Positions 1 to 8,086 of a DNA stretch of 64,000 bases are shown here, one piece after another (position 1 is the stretch's first letter; each line of letters starts with the position of its first letter). The translations under genes and the position numbers were made by a program. The DNA is from Clostridia bacterium (GTDB lineage Bacteria; Bacillota; Clostridia; Oscillospirales; Oscillospiraceae), in assembly GCA_009929315.1 (NCBI GenBank), contig SAAS01000004.1, forward strand, positions 178,479-242,478, given 5' to 3'. The notes under the pieces are model-generated. The model was not told the DNA's origin, made no database searches, and saw only the letters and a list, made by a program, of their open reading frames with translations.

Positions 1-599
1 AAAATCGAACCGGGGGTATAGGTCGCCCCCAGCGCGCGGTTTATAAACACGCCCTCATAAGCCGGGTTAGTCAAATCGGGTGGATTATTCGGGTCAAAGG
101 AGGGCGTGCTCACCATGCAGAGAATTTCACCGGTTTTATAGTTTGAAACCAAAACGGCGCCCTTCCTGCCGTTAAGCGCTTTATAAGCAACTGCGTTAAG
201 CTCCGAATCAATCGAGAGTTTCACCTTGCCGCCGCTGCCCGAAATACTGGCAACACCGTTAAAAAAATCATATCCCGCTAGTTTATAGTCATAAGCGTTA
301 ACCGCTCCCGAGCCGATGTTGCCCGAATAATCGCCGACGGCGTGGAAGCAGGATTTGCGAATTGTTTCGTCCTCGGCATAGGAGTAAACTCCGTTTCCGG
401 CGCTGGCAAGCACCACGCCGTTTCTGTCCGTGACAGTACCCGTATCCATAACGCCCTCGTTAAATACGCTCTGATTGGCGCGGAGCATAACCCAATCCTT
501 CCCGTCCGTAAACAGGCGAACTGTGAAAATGGCTATCCCGAAAGTCAGTCCAAGCGCAATAAGCATTGCAAAATAGGCTCTGTTTTTAATCTTTTTCAT
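1..599 (-). CDS. Penicillin-binding protein, N-terminal part (cut by window edge)
   Basis: About 199 residues of a class B-like penicillin-binding protein of the FtsI/PbpA type, a peptidoglycan transpeptidase. The start is ATG at 599-597. The visible part has one N-terminal membrane segment (about residues 7-27) after a short basic stretch, then the extracellular region with the motif DTGTVTDRNGVVLA typical of PBP dimerisation domains, and later GAVLVSNYKTGEILCMVS at the edge of the transpeptidase domain. The window ends at GSIF, so the catalytic serine of the SxxK motif is the codon at 6-8 and its lysine lies just outside. The ATG overlaps the stop of the upstream FHA/FtsW gene by 4 bases (ATGA), so the glycosyltransferase and transpeptidase are probably translationally coupled. 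A PbpA-like protein is more likely than a high-molecular FtsI because the N-terminal domain is short. The C-terminal two thirds are not visible. Confidence 0.88.
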   Translation of the reverse strand, partial: MKKIKNRAYFAMLIALGLTFGIAIFTVRLFTDGKDWVMLRANQSVFNEGVMDTGTVTDRNGVVLASAGNGVYSYAEDETIRKSCFHAVGDYSGNIGSGAVNAYDYKLAGYDFFNGVASISGSGGKVKLSIDSELNAVAYKALNGRKGAVLVSNYKTGEILCMVSTPSFDPNNPPDLTNPAYEGVFINRALGATYTPGSI

Positions 600-2482
600 T
601 TCGCGCGCCCCCTCTTTTCGCTCCTGCGGTCAAAGAGATTGCGTCCCTTTTCCTCCCCGTTTGCTTCGGTATCCTCGTTATCTTGCGACTCATCTTCATT
701 GGCTTCGTCGATGTAAGTGCGCTCGGAAAACTCGTTGTAATCGTGCATTTTTGACGGATCCTTCATTATGAAGCTGGCGCTTTTTCGCGTGTCCGTGGCT
801 TTAATGAACGCCAGAAGCGCCCAGCATGAAATAAGGCTTGAGCCTCCGATTGATACAAAAGGAAAGGTCACACCCGTAAAGGGCAAAAGGTCTAGGGAAC
901 CGAAAACATTAAGGGCCAGCTGAACCATCATCATTGAACCTGCGGCTGTGCCCGCTATTACATAGAAAGCCGAACGCCCCTGTGAAGCATTGTGAACGAC
1001 GAAGGCCGCCAGAATAATTATCGCCGCTATGGCGCAAACGCCTATGATGAAGCCCAACTCCTCGGTCACCATGCCGAAAACAAGGTCGGTATCGGCGGCT
1101 ACTATTTTGTGAAGCCAGCCGTTGCCCGCACCCAGTCCGAAAAGCCCGCCCGAGGCGGCGGCTGAAAGCGCCCTCGTCTGCTGAAAGCCTTCGCCGTTGA
1201 CATCCTGCCAGACATGCCCCCAGGTTGCAAAGCGCTCCGCGATGTGCGGCCTTATGCTAAGAGCGAGAAAACCCGCTAGCCCCGCGCCCGAAACCGCGAG
1301 AACAACTGTCGCGATATTTCCGCTTCTCATGAACGATATTACGAGAAAGGTCGCAAAGAACACGAGAGCCGAGCCGAAATCGCCCATTATTGCAAGCGCA
1401 CCGACGCAAACCGCCGAAAAAACAATGTATAAAAGGAGGTTTTTCCCCCTGTAAAGTCTGTCGAGAGTTGCGGCTCCGGCATAGATGTAAACAATTTTTA
1501 CGAACTCGGAGGGCTGGAAGGTAACCCCAGCGACGGAGAGCCAGTTTTTCGCCCCGAACAGCTCCGAGCCAAATAGAAGATTGACCGCCAAAAGCCCCAC
1601 GGCGACGCTCGCCGCGGGAAAGCGCATAGCTTTCACCCTTTTAAGGTCACGCAGCCACCAACCAAGTATGAGGAACAGTATAATTCCAGCAAGCAGGAGC
1701 AGTACCTGCTTGAGCATATTTTCGGGTGTAGAGCTTGCCGCAACCGATAAACCGATTGTGCTCAGGAAAAACGCAAGAGCCTCTACCTCAAAACCTCTCC
1801 TGCCGATAGCGCGCATTATGATGTAATACAGCCACATAATTACGCAAAGCGAAACGAAGGAAAGCGCTATCTGGGCACGATACTGCTCGTCGCCGAAGTA
1901 GAGCAGTTGGTACATAACAAGGAACTGAAAAACCGAAACGAAACGGAACATCGTTCCGGGAGAAATCTGCTTCCCGGGTGAGGTTCTGCGTTTCGAAATG
2001 ATACCGCGTTCCTCCTCCGTCAGATTGAAGAAGCGCAGTTCCGACTTTCCTATGGTGATTAAATCCCCGTCCTCAAGCCTCGCACCCTCCTGCGGTATCA
2101 AAACTCCGTTAATTTCCGCTCCGCCGCTCATGGCGATGTCGTAGGCTGTCCAGTTGCCGGATTCGTCACGAATGAGAACGAGCTGCGTTGCGGCAACCCA
2201 GGACCCGTCAAGCGTAACGTCGGAGGATTTTGCTCTTCCCACGGTGCATTCTAAGTGACGAAGCGGCACGCGTGAGCCGTCCGGCAAATCAAGATAGCCC
2301 CACACCTCCGGCTCGTAGCGCTCGCGAAGCATGGAGTAGGCACAGCGCAGGAGTATCGCAAGCGCCGCAATCGGGAGCATGTAACGAGTAAAGAAAACAA
2401 GGTAGCTCAGAAACGGACTGTAAGCACCGCCCAAATCGGGCTGCGCAAAGAAGCTGTTCAAGCTTTGTATGAAGCTGTCCAC
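596..2482 (-). CDS. FHA domain fused to FtsW/RodA/SpoVE glycosyltransferase
   Basis: 628 residues. Residues about 24-48 form a membrane segment and residues about 68-152 an FHA (phosphothreonine-binding) domain, with VGRAKSSDV and an NG pair near residue 125. From about residue 175 a SEDS-family multi-pass protein follows. FtsW/RodA/SpoVE proteins polymerise lipid II into glycan strands together with a class B PBP. The gene for such a PBP overlaps the stop of this one. The last 60 residues are a charged, Glu-rich cytoplasmic tail. The start is GTG at 2482-2480, preceded by GGAGGC seven bases upstream. An ordinary SEDS protein has about 400 residues, so the extra 175 at the N-terminus are the FHA module. 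In Actinobacteria separate fhaB, rodA and pbpA genes lie together with pknB, so a control by Ser/Thr phosphorylation is an inference. Whether the enzyme serves elongation, division or spore cortex cannot be told. Confidence 0.9.
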   Translation of the reverse strand: MDSFIQSLNSFFAQPDLGGAYSPFLSYLVFFTRYMLPIAALAILLRCAYSMLRERYEPEVWGYLDLPDGSRVPLRHLECTVGRAKSSDVTLDGSWVAATQLVLIRDESGNWTAYDIAMSGGAEINGVLIPQEGARLEDGDLITIGKSELRFFNLTEEERGIISKRRTSPGKQISPGTMFRFVSVFQFLVMYQLLYFGDEQYRAQIALSFVSLCVIMWLYYIIMRAIGRRGFEVEALAFFLSTIGLSVAASSTPENMLKQVLLLLAGIILFLILGWWLRDLKRVKAMRFPAASVAVGLLAVNLLFGSELFGAKNWLSVAGVTFQPSEFVKIVYIYAGAATLDRLYRGKNLLLYIVFSAVCVGALAIMGDFGSALVFFATFLVISFMRSGNIATVVLAVSGAGLAGFLALSIRPHIAERFATWGHVWQDVNGEGFQQTRALSAAASGGLFGLGAGNGWLHKIVAADTDLVFGMVTEELGFIIGVCAIAAIIILAAFVVHNASQGRSAFYVIAGTAAGSMMMVQLALNVFGSLDLLPFTGVTFPFVSIGGSSLISCWALLAFIKATDTRKSASFIMKDPSKMHDYNEFSERTYIDEANEDESQDNEDTEANGEEKGRNLFDRRSEKRGRAK

Positions 2483-2523
2483 CTAGACGCCTCCGTTTCC
2501 GCCATAATCTTTTTCTTGAAAAT

Positions 2524-2570
2524 CAGTATATGCTATAAGGACCGAATCACGGTCGTTACAGCATATACTG
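2524..2570. repeat. 47-base imperfect palindrome between tyrS and the FHA/FtsW gene
   Basis: CAGTATATGCT at 2524-2534 is the exact reverse complement of AGCATATACTG at 2560-2570. Inside lies a second stem, GACCG/CGGTC, around AATCA, with an internal loop between the two. On the minus strand the hairpin comes after the tyrS stop (2594) and before the FtsW start (2482). It is followed by only a weak T run, so it may be a terminator, an RNA processing site or a small dispersed repeat. Confidence 0.5.
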
Positions 2571-2593
2571 CAAAAACTATTATGACAATTTTC

Positions 2594-3820
2594 TCACTTG
2601 AGAACTACTCTGTTATAGTTCTTTTTCCCGCGCCTTATAACAAGGCCTTCGCCCGAAAGCTCCGCCGCGGAGAAGCATTTTCCGAAGTCCGTAACCTTTT
2701 CACCGCCCGCTTCTACGCCGCCCTGCTCGACGGCGCGCCTCGCCTCGGATTTCGAGGGGCAAAGCCCACTCTTGACGAGCAGAGATATTATGTCAACCAT
2801 TCCGTTGTCCAAGTCTGCCTGCCCTATTTCGGTGCTCGGAATATTTGATAAATCCCCGCCTGTCGAGAACAGGGCTCTTGCCGCTTCCTGAGCTTTTTCA
2901 GCATCTTCCCTGCTGTGGACGAGCATGGTAAGCTCAAAGGCAAGAATTTCTTTCGCCTCGTTGAGCCTTGCGCCCTCCCACTTATCCATTTGCTCAATCT
3001 GCTCGAGCGGCAGGAAGGTGAGCATTCTAAGGCATTTTAAAACGTCAGCGTCCGCGACGTTGCGCCAGTACTGATAGAAATCGTAGGGAGAGGTCTTCTC
3101 AGGGTCAAGCCAGAGCGCGCCCGCCTGAGTTTTACCCATCTTCTTGCCCTCGGAATTGAGAAGCAGGGTAATTGTCATCGCGTGAGCGTCCTTCTGGAGC
3201 TTTTTGCGAATTAACTCTGTTCCGCCGAGCATATTGCTCCACTGGTCGTCGCCACCGAATTGCAGATTGCAGCCGTAACGCTTAAATAGCTCATAAGCAT
3301 CATAGCTCTGCATTATCATGTAGTTGAACTCAAGGAAGCTCAGTCCCTTTTCCATTCGCTGCTTGTAGCACTCGGCGCGAAGCATATTGTTGACCGAGAA
3401 GCAGGCGCCGAACTTGCGCAGGAAGTTTACATAATTCAGCTCGAGCAGCCAATCGGCATTGTTGACCATTATCGCCTTTCCCTCGGAAAAGTCGATGAAT
3501 TTGCTCATCTGCTTTTTGAAGCGCTCACCGTTCGCCTGAATCGTTTCAAAAGTCATCATCTGGCGCATATCGCTTCTACCGGAGGGGTCTCCGACCATGG
3601 TTGTACCGCCGCCGATAAGCGCGATTGGCTTATTGCCCGCCATTTGCAGGCGCTTCATAAGGCAAAGCGCCATAAAGTGCCCCGCGTGGAGTGAATCCGC
3701 TGTCGGATCGAAGCCTATATAAAAGGTCGCCTTGCCGTTGTTGACAAGTTCCCTAATCTCCCCTTCATTTGTTACCTGCGCGATAAGTCCCCGCGCCTTA
3801 AGTTCCTCATAGATTCCCAT
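2594..3820 (-). CDS. tyrS: Tyrosyl-tRNA synthetase
   Basis: 408 residues, the usual length for bacterial TyrRS, which charges tRNA-Tyr in the cytoplasm. The class I signature HIGH is present as HAGH (residues 45-48), the KMSKS loop as KMGKT near residue 230, and the C-terminal S4 RNA-binding domain is seen in [14 protein letters not shown]. The ATG at 3820-3818 is chosen because AGGG lies eight bases upstream. A TTG 18 bases further upstream is in frame but has no clear ribosome binding site. The gene begins 14 bases inside the end of the upstream C_GCAxxG_C_C gene. There is therefore no room for the T-box leader that often controls tyrS in Firmicutes. Confidence 0.97.
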   Translation of the reverse strand: MGIYEELKARGLIAQVTNEGEIRELVNNGKATFYIGFDPTADSLHAGHFMALCLMKRLQMAGNKPIALIGGGTTMVGDPSGRSDMRQMMTFETIQANGERFKKQMSKFIDFSEGKAIMVNNADWLLELNYVNFLRKFGACFSVNNMLRAECYKQRMEKGLSFLEFNYMIMQSYDAYELFKRYGCNLQFGGDDQWSNMLGGTELIRKKLQKDAHAMTITLLLNSEGKKMGKTQAGALWLDPEKTSPYDFYQYWRNVADADVLKCLRMLTFLPLEQIEQMDKWEGARLNEAKEILAFELTMLVHSREDAEKAQEAARALFSTGGDLSNIPSTEIGQADLDNGMVDIISLLVKSGLCPSKSEARRAVEQGGVEAGGEKVTDFGKCFSAAELSGEGLVIRRGKKNYNRVVLK

Positions 3821-4220
3821 TTTGTTTATCCCTTTCAATAATTTCGTGCACTAAGTCAATACACCTTGCCATAAAGCCCTCGCAGGGGGAATGGTCGCCG
3901 TCCGGAATGAGTTCACGGCAAGCGAGTGCACCGAGTTCCGCCCTTGCCTGCGATGTGAAGCTCACCGTCAGCTCCGCGATTTTTGTTTTTGTGGCAATAT
4001 CGCTGCTGTCGGTATAAGGACAATACTGTCCAAGCGAATAGACTCCGCCCGAAACCGCACCGCATACCTCGCCGCAGCGAAGTCCGCCGCCGAAGCCGCC
4101 CATTGCGGAAAGCGCCGCTTTTCTGTCCGCGCCGCTTATATCGCAGCAAAAATACGCAACTACCTGTGCGCAGTTGAAGCCCTGTCCGTGCAGCTCATGC
4201 ACTTTGTTTATATCAGCCAT
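3807..4220 (-). CDS. C_GCAxxG_C_C family protein
   Basis: 137 residues with the family's conserved cysteines: FNCAQ near residue 16, then a glycine-rich [19 protein letters not shown] (residues about 41-59), and single cysteines further on in QYCPY, ACREL and SPCEG. The family is common in anaerobes and its biochemical role is not established. The cysteine spacing suggests a redox or metal site, which is inference. The start ATG at 4220 has GGAGG six bases upstream. The gene lies 21 bases after recN and overlaps tyrS, so it is likely part of the same transcript. Confidence 0.88.
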   Translation of the reverse strand: MADINKVHELHGQGFNCAQVVAYFCCDISGADRKAALSAMGGFGGGLRCGEVCGAVSGGVYSLGQYCPYTDSSDIATKTKIAELTVSFTSQARAELGALACRELIPDGDHSPCEGFMARCIDLVHEIIERDKQNGNL

Positions 4221-4241
4221 TTTAAACCTCCGAAAACTGCG

Positions 4242-5921
4242 CTAAATCCCGCGCTTAAATTTTTCCGCCGCGTCAAGCTGTTCCCCGGCGGAAATAAGGG
4301 TGTTTTCTGTAATATTGTCGCCGCCGTGGAGCCTTGCAAGTTCTCTTTTTCGCCCCTCACGGTCCAAAATTGTAACACTCGTGAAGGTTCTTCCCTCACG
4401 CTCATCTTTCTCGATAACGTAATGTGTGTCAGCCATTGCGGCTATCTGCGGAAGGTGTGTAACGCAAAGCACCTGCTTTCGCTTTGAGAGCTCCGCGAGC
4501 TTTTCGCCGACGCGAGAAGCCGCGATACCCGAAACGCCCGTGTCAATTTCATCGAAAACAAGCGTTTCCACCTCGTCCTTCTCCGAAAAGACATTCTTCA
4601 TCGCAAGCATAATGCGTGACAGCTCGCCGCCTGAGGCAATTTTGCTGATTGCCGCGGGCTTTTCGCCCTTATTCGCGGACATTAGAAATCTAATCTCGTC
4701 ACCGCCCGTAAAATCGAAGCCCCCGGATTTTTCAATTGGTGTTATGTCAACCAAGAAGCTAACTGACGGCATTGACAGAGCACGAAGCTCGGAAGCAATT
4801 CGCTCCTCCAGCACCGCTGCTGCCTTCCTGCGCGCCTCGGTAAGTATATTCGCCTTTGACATTACCTCTTGCCTTTGCTTTTCAAGCTGGAGGGTGAGCT
4901 TATTTATCCGCTCGTCGGAATACTCAATTTCGTCAAGCTGCTGCTTTGACTTTTCAAGCTTTTCCAGAAGCTCCTTCTCGCCGCCACCGTATTTCTTAGA
5001 TAGCCTGCGTAAAAGTGCAAGCCGCGTTTCAAGTCTGTCGTACTCCTGCGGAGAAAAATCAAGACTTTTAAGAAAGTCGCGAAGGGTTTCCGCCGCGTCA
5101 CGCAGCATAAATCCCGCATTTTCAAGTGTTTTTTCAGCGTCGGTCAGTTCCGCGCAATATCGCACCGCGCGTGAAATATCAGCTTTTGCACTCTCAGTCA
5201 GTGACAGTGCGTTCTCCTCGCCGCCGTAGAGCGCTTCGTACGCAGAATTAAGCGATTCGGTCAGCTTTTCGGCATTGTGTAATAGGTCGCGCCTTGCCGA
5301 AAGCTCTTCCTCCTCGCCCTCGCGAAGCTCCGCTTTTTCAAGCTCCTCAACCAATATCTTCAAATTGTCCGAAAGGCGCTGTTTTTCCGCCTCATCCATA
5401 GAAAGACGTTTAATTTCTTTTTTTGTTGCGACAAAAAGCTCATACGCCTGCCTGTATTCGGAAAGCACAGGTTCAAGCGCTCCGAAGCTGTCAAGATACT
5501 GCCTGTGACGCGCCTCGTCCATGAGCTGCCTGCCGTCGTTCTGCCCGTGAATATCCAGAAGCAGACTTGAAAGCTCGCGAAGCTGTGCCGCCGTAACGGG
5601 AGCGCCGCAGACACGGCAGGAGGACTTTCCGTCTTCGGTTATTTTCCGCTGAAGAATAAGCTCGTCCTCAGCTTCTATCTCGTTTTCGGAAAGCCAGGAT
5701 GCCGCCTTTCCGCTTGAAAAGACAGCGGAAGCAAGCGCCCTCTCAGCGTCGGAGCGAACCAGCTCTCGGCTGGTCCTCGCCCCCATAACTGCAAAAAGCG
5801 CGTCTATTATAATCGATTTTCCGGCGCCTGTTTCGCCCGTCAGGACGTTAAGTCCCTTTGTAAAGCTGATGTCGGCGCGTTCGATAACCGCTATATTCTC
5901 TATATGGAGGTCTGATAACAT
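4242..5921 (-). CDS. recN: DNA repair protein RecN
   Basis: 559 residues, normal for RecN, an SMC-like ATPase that acts early at double-strand breaks. The Walker A motif GETGAGKS is at residues 29-36. A long coiled-coil region occupies about residues 150-350 with the expected hinge, and the C-terminal part carries the ABC signature ASGGELSRIMLA followed by the Walker B segment ETLVFDEIDTGVSG and the H-loop VTHLPQIAA. It follows argR by 27 bases, as in many Firmicutes. I saw no convincing LexA box in front of it, which fits transcription from the long operon. spoIVB and spo0A, which often follow recN, are absent here. Confidence 0.97.
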   Translation of the reverse strand: MLSDLHIENIAVIERADISFTKGLNVLTGETGAGKSIIIDALFAVMGARTSRELVRSDAERALASAVFSSGKAASWLSENEIEAEDELILQRKITEDGKSSCRVCGAPVTAAQLRELSSLLLDIHGQNDGRQLMDEARHRQYLDSFGALEPVLSEYRQAYELFVATKKEIKRLSMDEAEKQRLSDNLKILVEELEKAELREGEEEELSARRDLLHNAEKLTESLNSAYEALYGGEENALSLTESAKADISRAVRYCAELTDAEKTLENAGFMLRDAAETLRDFLKSLDFSPQEYDRLETRLALLRRLSKKYGGGEKELLEKLEKSKQQLDEIEYSDERINKLTLQLEKQRQEVMSKANILTEARRKAAAVLEERIASELRALSMPSVSFLVDITPIEKSGGFDFTGGDEIRFLMSANKGEKPAAISKIASGGELSRIMLAMKNVFSEKDEVETLVFDEIDTGVSGIAASRVGEKLAELSKRKQVLCVTHLPQIAAMADTHYVIEKDEREGRTFTSVTILDREGRKRELARLHGGDNITENTLISAGEQLDAAEKFKRGI

Positions 5922-5948
5922 ATCCTTTACCCCTAAACGCCTGAAATA

Positions 5949-6398
5949 TTAGAGAAGCTTTTCGACCTCTCTCTCGAAGTTTTCGGCAGCTTCCACATTT
6001 TTCATTGCAATAAACGCCGTGTCGTCTCCCGCAAGAGTTCCGACAAGACCGTCTATTTCCATGCCGTCAAGCGCTGCGCAGGCGGCGGGAGCCAGACCGG
6101 GGAGAGTCTTGATTACAAGGATGTTCTGCGCTGTTGCGTAGGAAGTAACGCTCTCACGGAAAATCTTCTTGAGCCGCAGGTCATAGTCCGTAAGCTCCTC
6201 ACGGGAGGCCGCAACATAGCGGTATTTCCCCGCGCTCGTCAGCTCTTTTACAAGGCGAAGCTCCTTAATATCCCTTGAGAGGGTCGCCTGAGTGCTTTTA
6301 ACGCCGCAAGCCGAAAGCTCATCGATAAGCTGGCTCTGTGTTTCGACATCCCGAGTCGCGATGATCTCCAGAATTTTTTCTTGTCTTGACGACTTCAT
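5949..6398 (-). CDS. argR: Arginine repressor ArgR/AhrC
   Basis: 149 residues. The N-terminal winged helix-turn-helix spans about residues 1-70, with QSQLIDELSACGVKSTQATLSRDIKELRL-type sequence. The C-terminal hexamerisation and arginine-binding domain has TLAGDDTAFIAMK near the end. The protein senses arginine and represses biosynthetic or activates catabolic arginine genes. Its ATG overlaps the stop of nadK by 4 bases and it is followed by recN, the standard Firmicute arrangement. No arginine genes occur in the window. Confidence 0.96.
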   Translation of the reverse strand: MKSSRQEKILEIIATRDVETQSQLIDELSACGVKSTQATLSRDIKELRLVKELTSAGKYRYVAASREELTDYDLRLKKIFRESVTSYATAQNILVIKTLPGLAPAACAALDGMEIDGLVGTLAGDDTAFIAMKNVEAAENFEREVEKLL

Positions 6399-7267
6399 AA
6401 TCTCTCCCCCAATTTTTTAAAAGCAATGTCGTAAAAGCTTCTGCCAGTAATATGCGCCATTATTGTTTGGTGACTTGACATTTTTATTTTCAGTTCGTCG
6501 GCCGGCAAAAACGGAATCAGCTCTCCGCCGTCCACCGAAAGCCAAATCTGCTTGCCTTCGTTTTCACCTGTTTTTATCTTTACAACTCTGTCAGGCGCCA
6601 GCACGAAGGGTCTTGCCGTTATCAGATGAGCGCAAATCGGAGTTATTAGAATATTCTTTGCCGTCGGCTCAACCAGCGAGCCTCCCGCTGAAAGCGAGTA
6701 AGCCGTTGAACCTGTCGGCGTTGCGACTATAATTCCGTCGCCCGTGTATTCAGTAATCTTGCAGTCATCGCCGTAAGCCGCAACCTTGATTGTCGTCGCT
6801 GTTCCGCATATTACCGCGTCATTGAGAGCGCTGTCGCAGAAAATCACCTTACCGTTTCTTAGCAGCTCCACGTCAAGCATCATTCTGCGAATGGGAACAA
6901 ACTCTCCGTTTGCGGCGGCAATAATCAGCTCCATATCGCTCGGCTCAAGCTCCGCCATAAAGCCCTTGTGTCCGAGATTAACTCCCAGAATCGGAACGGG
7001 CGCTTTCATAACGGCTCTCGCCGTTTTAAGTATTGTTCCGTCGCCCCCGAAACAAATCAGAAGGCTTGCGTTAATTGCAGCCTGAGGAAGCGGAACGGTT
7101 TCGATTGTCTCAGGGAAAAGACCTTCCCGATTTTGTTTGAAGGGGCGGCTTATAACGACCTCATGTCCGGCGCTTATGAGCCGATGCCTAGCTTCCATCG
7201 TCAGTTTTAGTCCTATATCCCGTTCGGGATTTGGGCAAAGGACAATTTTCTTTTCGTTTTTCGCCAT
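6395..7267 (-). CDS. nadK: NAD kinase
   Basis: 290 residues, typical for the ATP- or polyphosphate-dependent enzyme that phosphorylates NAD to NADP. The diagnostic GGDGTIL is at residues 74-80. The second conserved block is TGDGIIVATPTGSTAYSLSAGG, in which the glycines and TPTGSTAY bind NAD. The N-terminus is a short Rossmann-like region. The start ATG at 7267 has AAGGAG nine bases upstream. The gene sits between tlyA (18-base gap) and argR (overlap), as in many Clostridia, whereas Bacillus subtilis keeps it elsewhere. Confidence 0.96.
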   Translation of the reverse strand: MAKNEKKIVLCPNPERDIGLKLTMEARHRLISAGHEVVISRPFKQNREGLFPETIETVPLPQAAINASLLICFGGDGTILKTARAVMKAPVPILGVNLGHKGFMAELEPSDMELIIAAANGEFVPIRRMMLDVELLRNGKVIFCDSALNDAVICGTATTIKVAAYGDDCKITEYTGDGIIVATPTGSTAYSLSAGGSLVEPTAKNILITPICAHLITARPFVLAPDRVVKIKTGENEGKQIWLSVDGGELIPFLPADELKIKMSSHQTIMAHITGRSFYDIAFKKLGERL

Positions 7268-7285
7268 AGCCGCACTCCTTTCGTT

Positions 7286-8086
7286 TTATCGTTCAAGCTC
7301 GCCGTGAGAGGCCTCAACAACGGCTGTGGGGTCAAGTTCGGGAGCTTCAAAGCCGCCCTTTCTAAGTATTGCAAGGTATTCGATGTTGCCCTCGGGTCCT
7401 CTTATCGGCGAATAGCCAAGTCCCAGAGCGGTAAAACCTGCCGTCGGCGCAAATTCGAGGAAATCACGCACGACATCAACATGGGTTGCCTTTTCGCGTA
7501 CAACACCTTTTTTACCGACCTTCTCGCGCCCGGCCTCGAACTGCGGCTTAATAAGGCATATTACATAAGCTCCGTCCTTAATAAGCAGGCTTACTGTCGG
7601 TAGAACAAGTTTTATCGAAATGAATGAAAGGTCCATCACAGCTAAATCGCAGGGCTCGCCCAGCATATCGGGCGTGACATAACGGATGTTCGTGCGTTCC
7701 ATTGAAACTACCCGCTCATCGCAGCGAAGACTCCACGCAAGCTGTCCGTAGCCGACATCAACCGCAAACACTTTTTTCGCGCCATTTTTTAGTAAAACAT
7801 CGGTAAATCCGCCCGTGGAGGCGCCGCAGTCAATGCAGACAAGTCCGCTCGGGTCAAAGCTGAATATTTTAAGCGCTTTTTCAAGCTTCAGTCCGCCGCG
7901 GCTGACATAAGGGATAGCCTCCCCCTTAAGTTCAACGATAGAATTCTCGTCAAAAGACATCCCGGGCTTATCCATTCGCTGACCGTTTACGAAAACCAGC
8001 CCCGACATGATTGAGGTTTTCGCTCGCTCGCGGCTCTCCGTCAGTCCCCTGTCAAAGACAAGCTGGTCAAGTCTTATCTTATTCAT
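7286..8086 (-). CDS. tlyA: TlyA family rRNA 2'-O-methyltransferase (YqxC)
   Basis: 266 residues. An S4 RNA-binding domain covers about residues 1-62 (RLDQLVFDRGLTESRERAK), followed by an FtsJ-like SAM-dependent methyltransferase with GASTGGFTDVLL as SAM motif I and a conserved lysine in LIKPQFEAG. The family methylates the 2'-hydroxyl of cytidines in 16S and 23S rRNA. Older annotations call it hemolysin. The start ATG overlaps the dxs stop by 4 bases. It lies in the dxs-tlyA-nadK-argR order expected for the lineage. Confidence 0.94.
   Translation of the reverse strand: MNKIRLDQLVFDRGLTESRERAKTSIMSGLVFVNGQRMDKPGMSFDENSIVELKGEAIPYVSRGGLKLEKALKIFSFDPSGLVCIDCGASTGGFTDVLLKNGAKKVFAVDVGYGQLAWSLRCDERVVSMERTNIRYVTPDMLGEPCDLAVMDLSFISIKLVLPTVSLLIKDGAYVICLIKPQFEAGREKVGKKGVVREKATHVDVVRDFLEFAPTAGFTALGLGYSPIRGPEGNIEYLAILRKGGFEAPELDPTAVVEASHGELER

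Noticed and set aside
3821..3900. T-box leader in front of tyrS
   Set aside because: tyrS overlaps the preceding gene by 14 bases, so there is no leader.
4426..5229. Long open frame opposite recN (267 codons)
   Set aside because: It is antisense to a complete RecN with all motifs, is dominated by Ser and Arg, and has no ribosome binding site.
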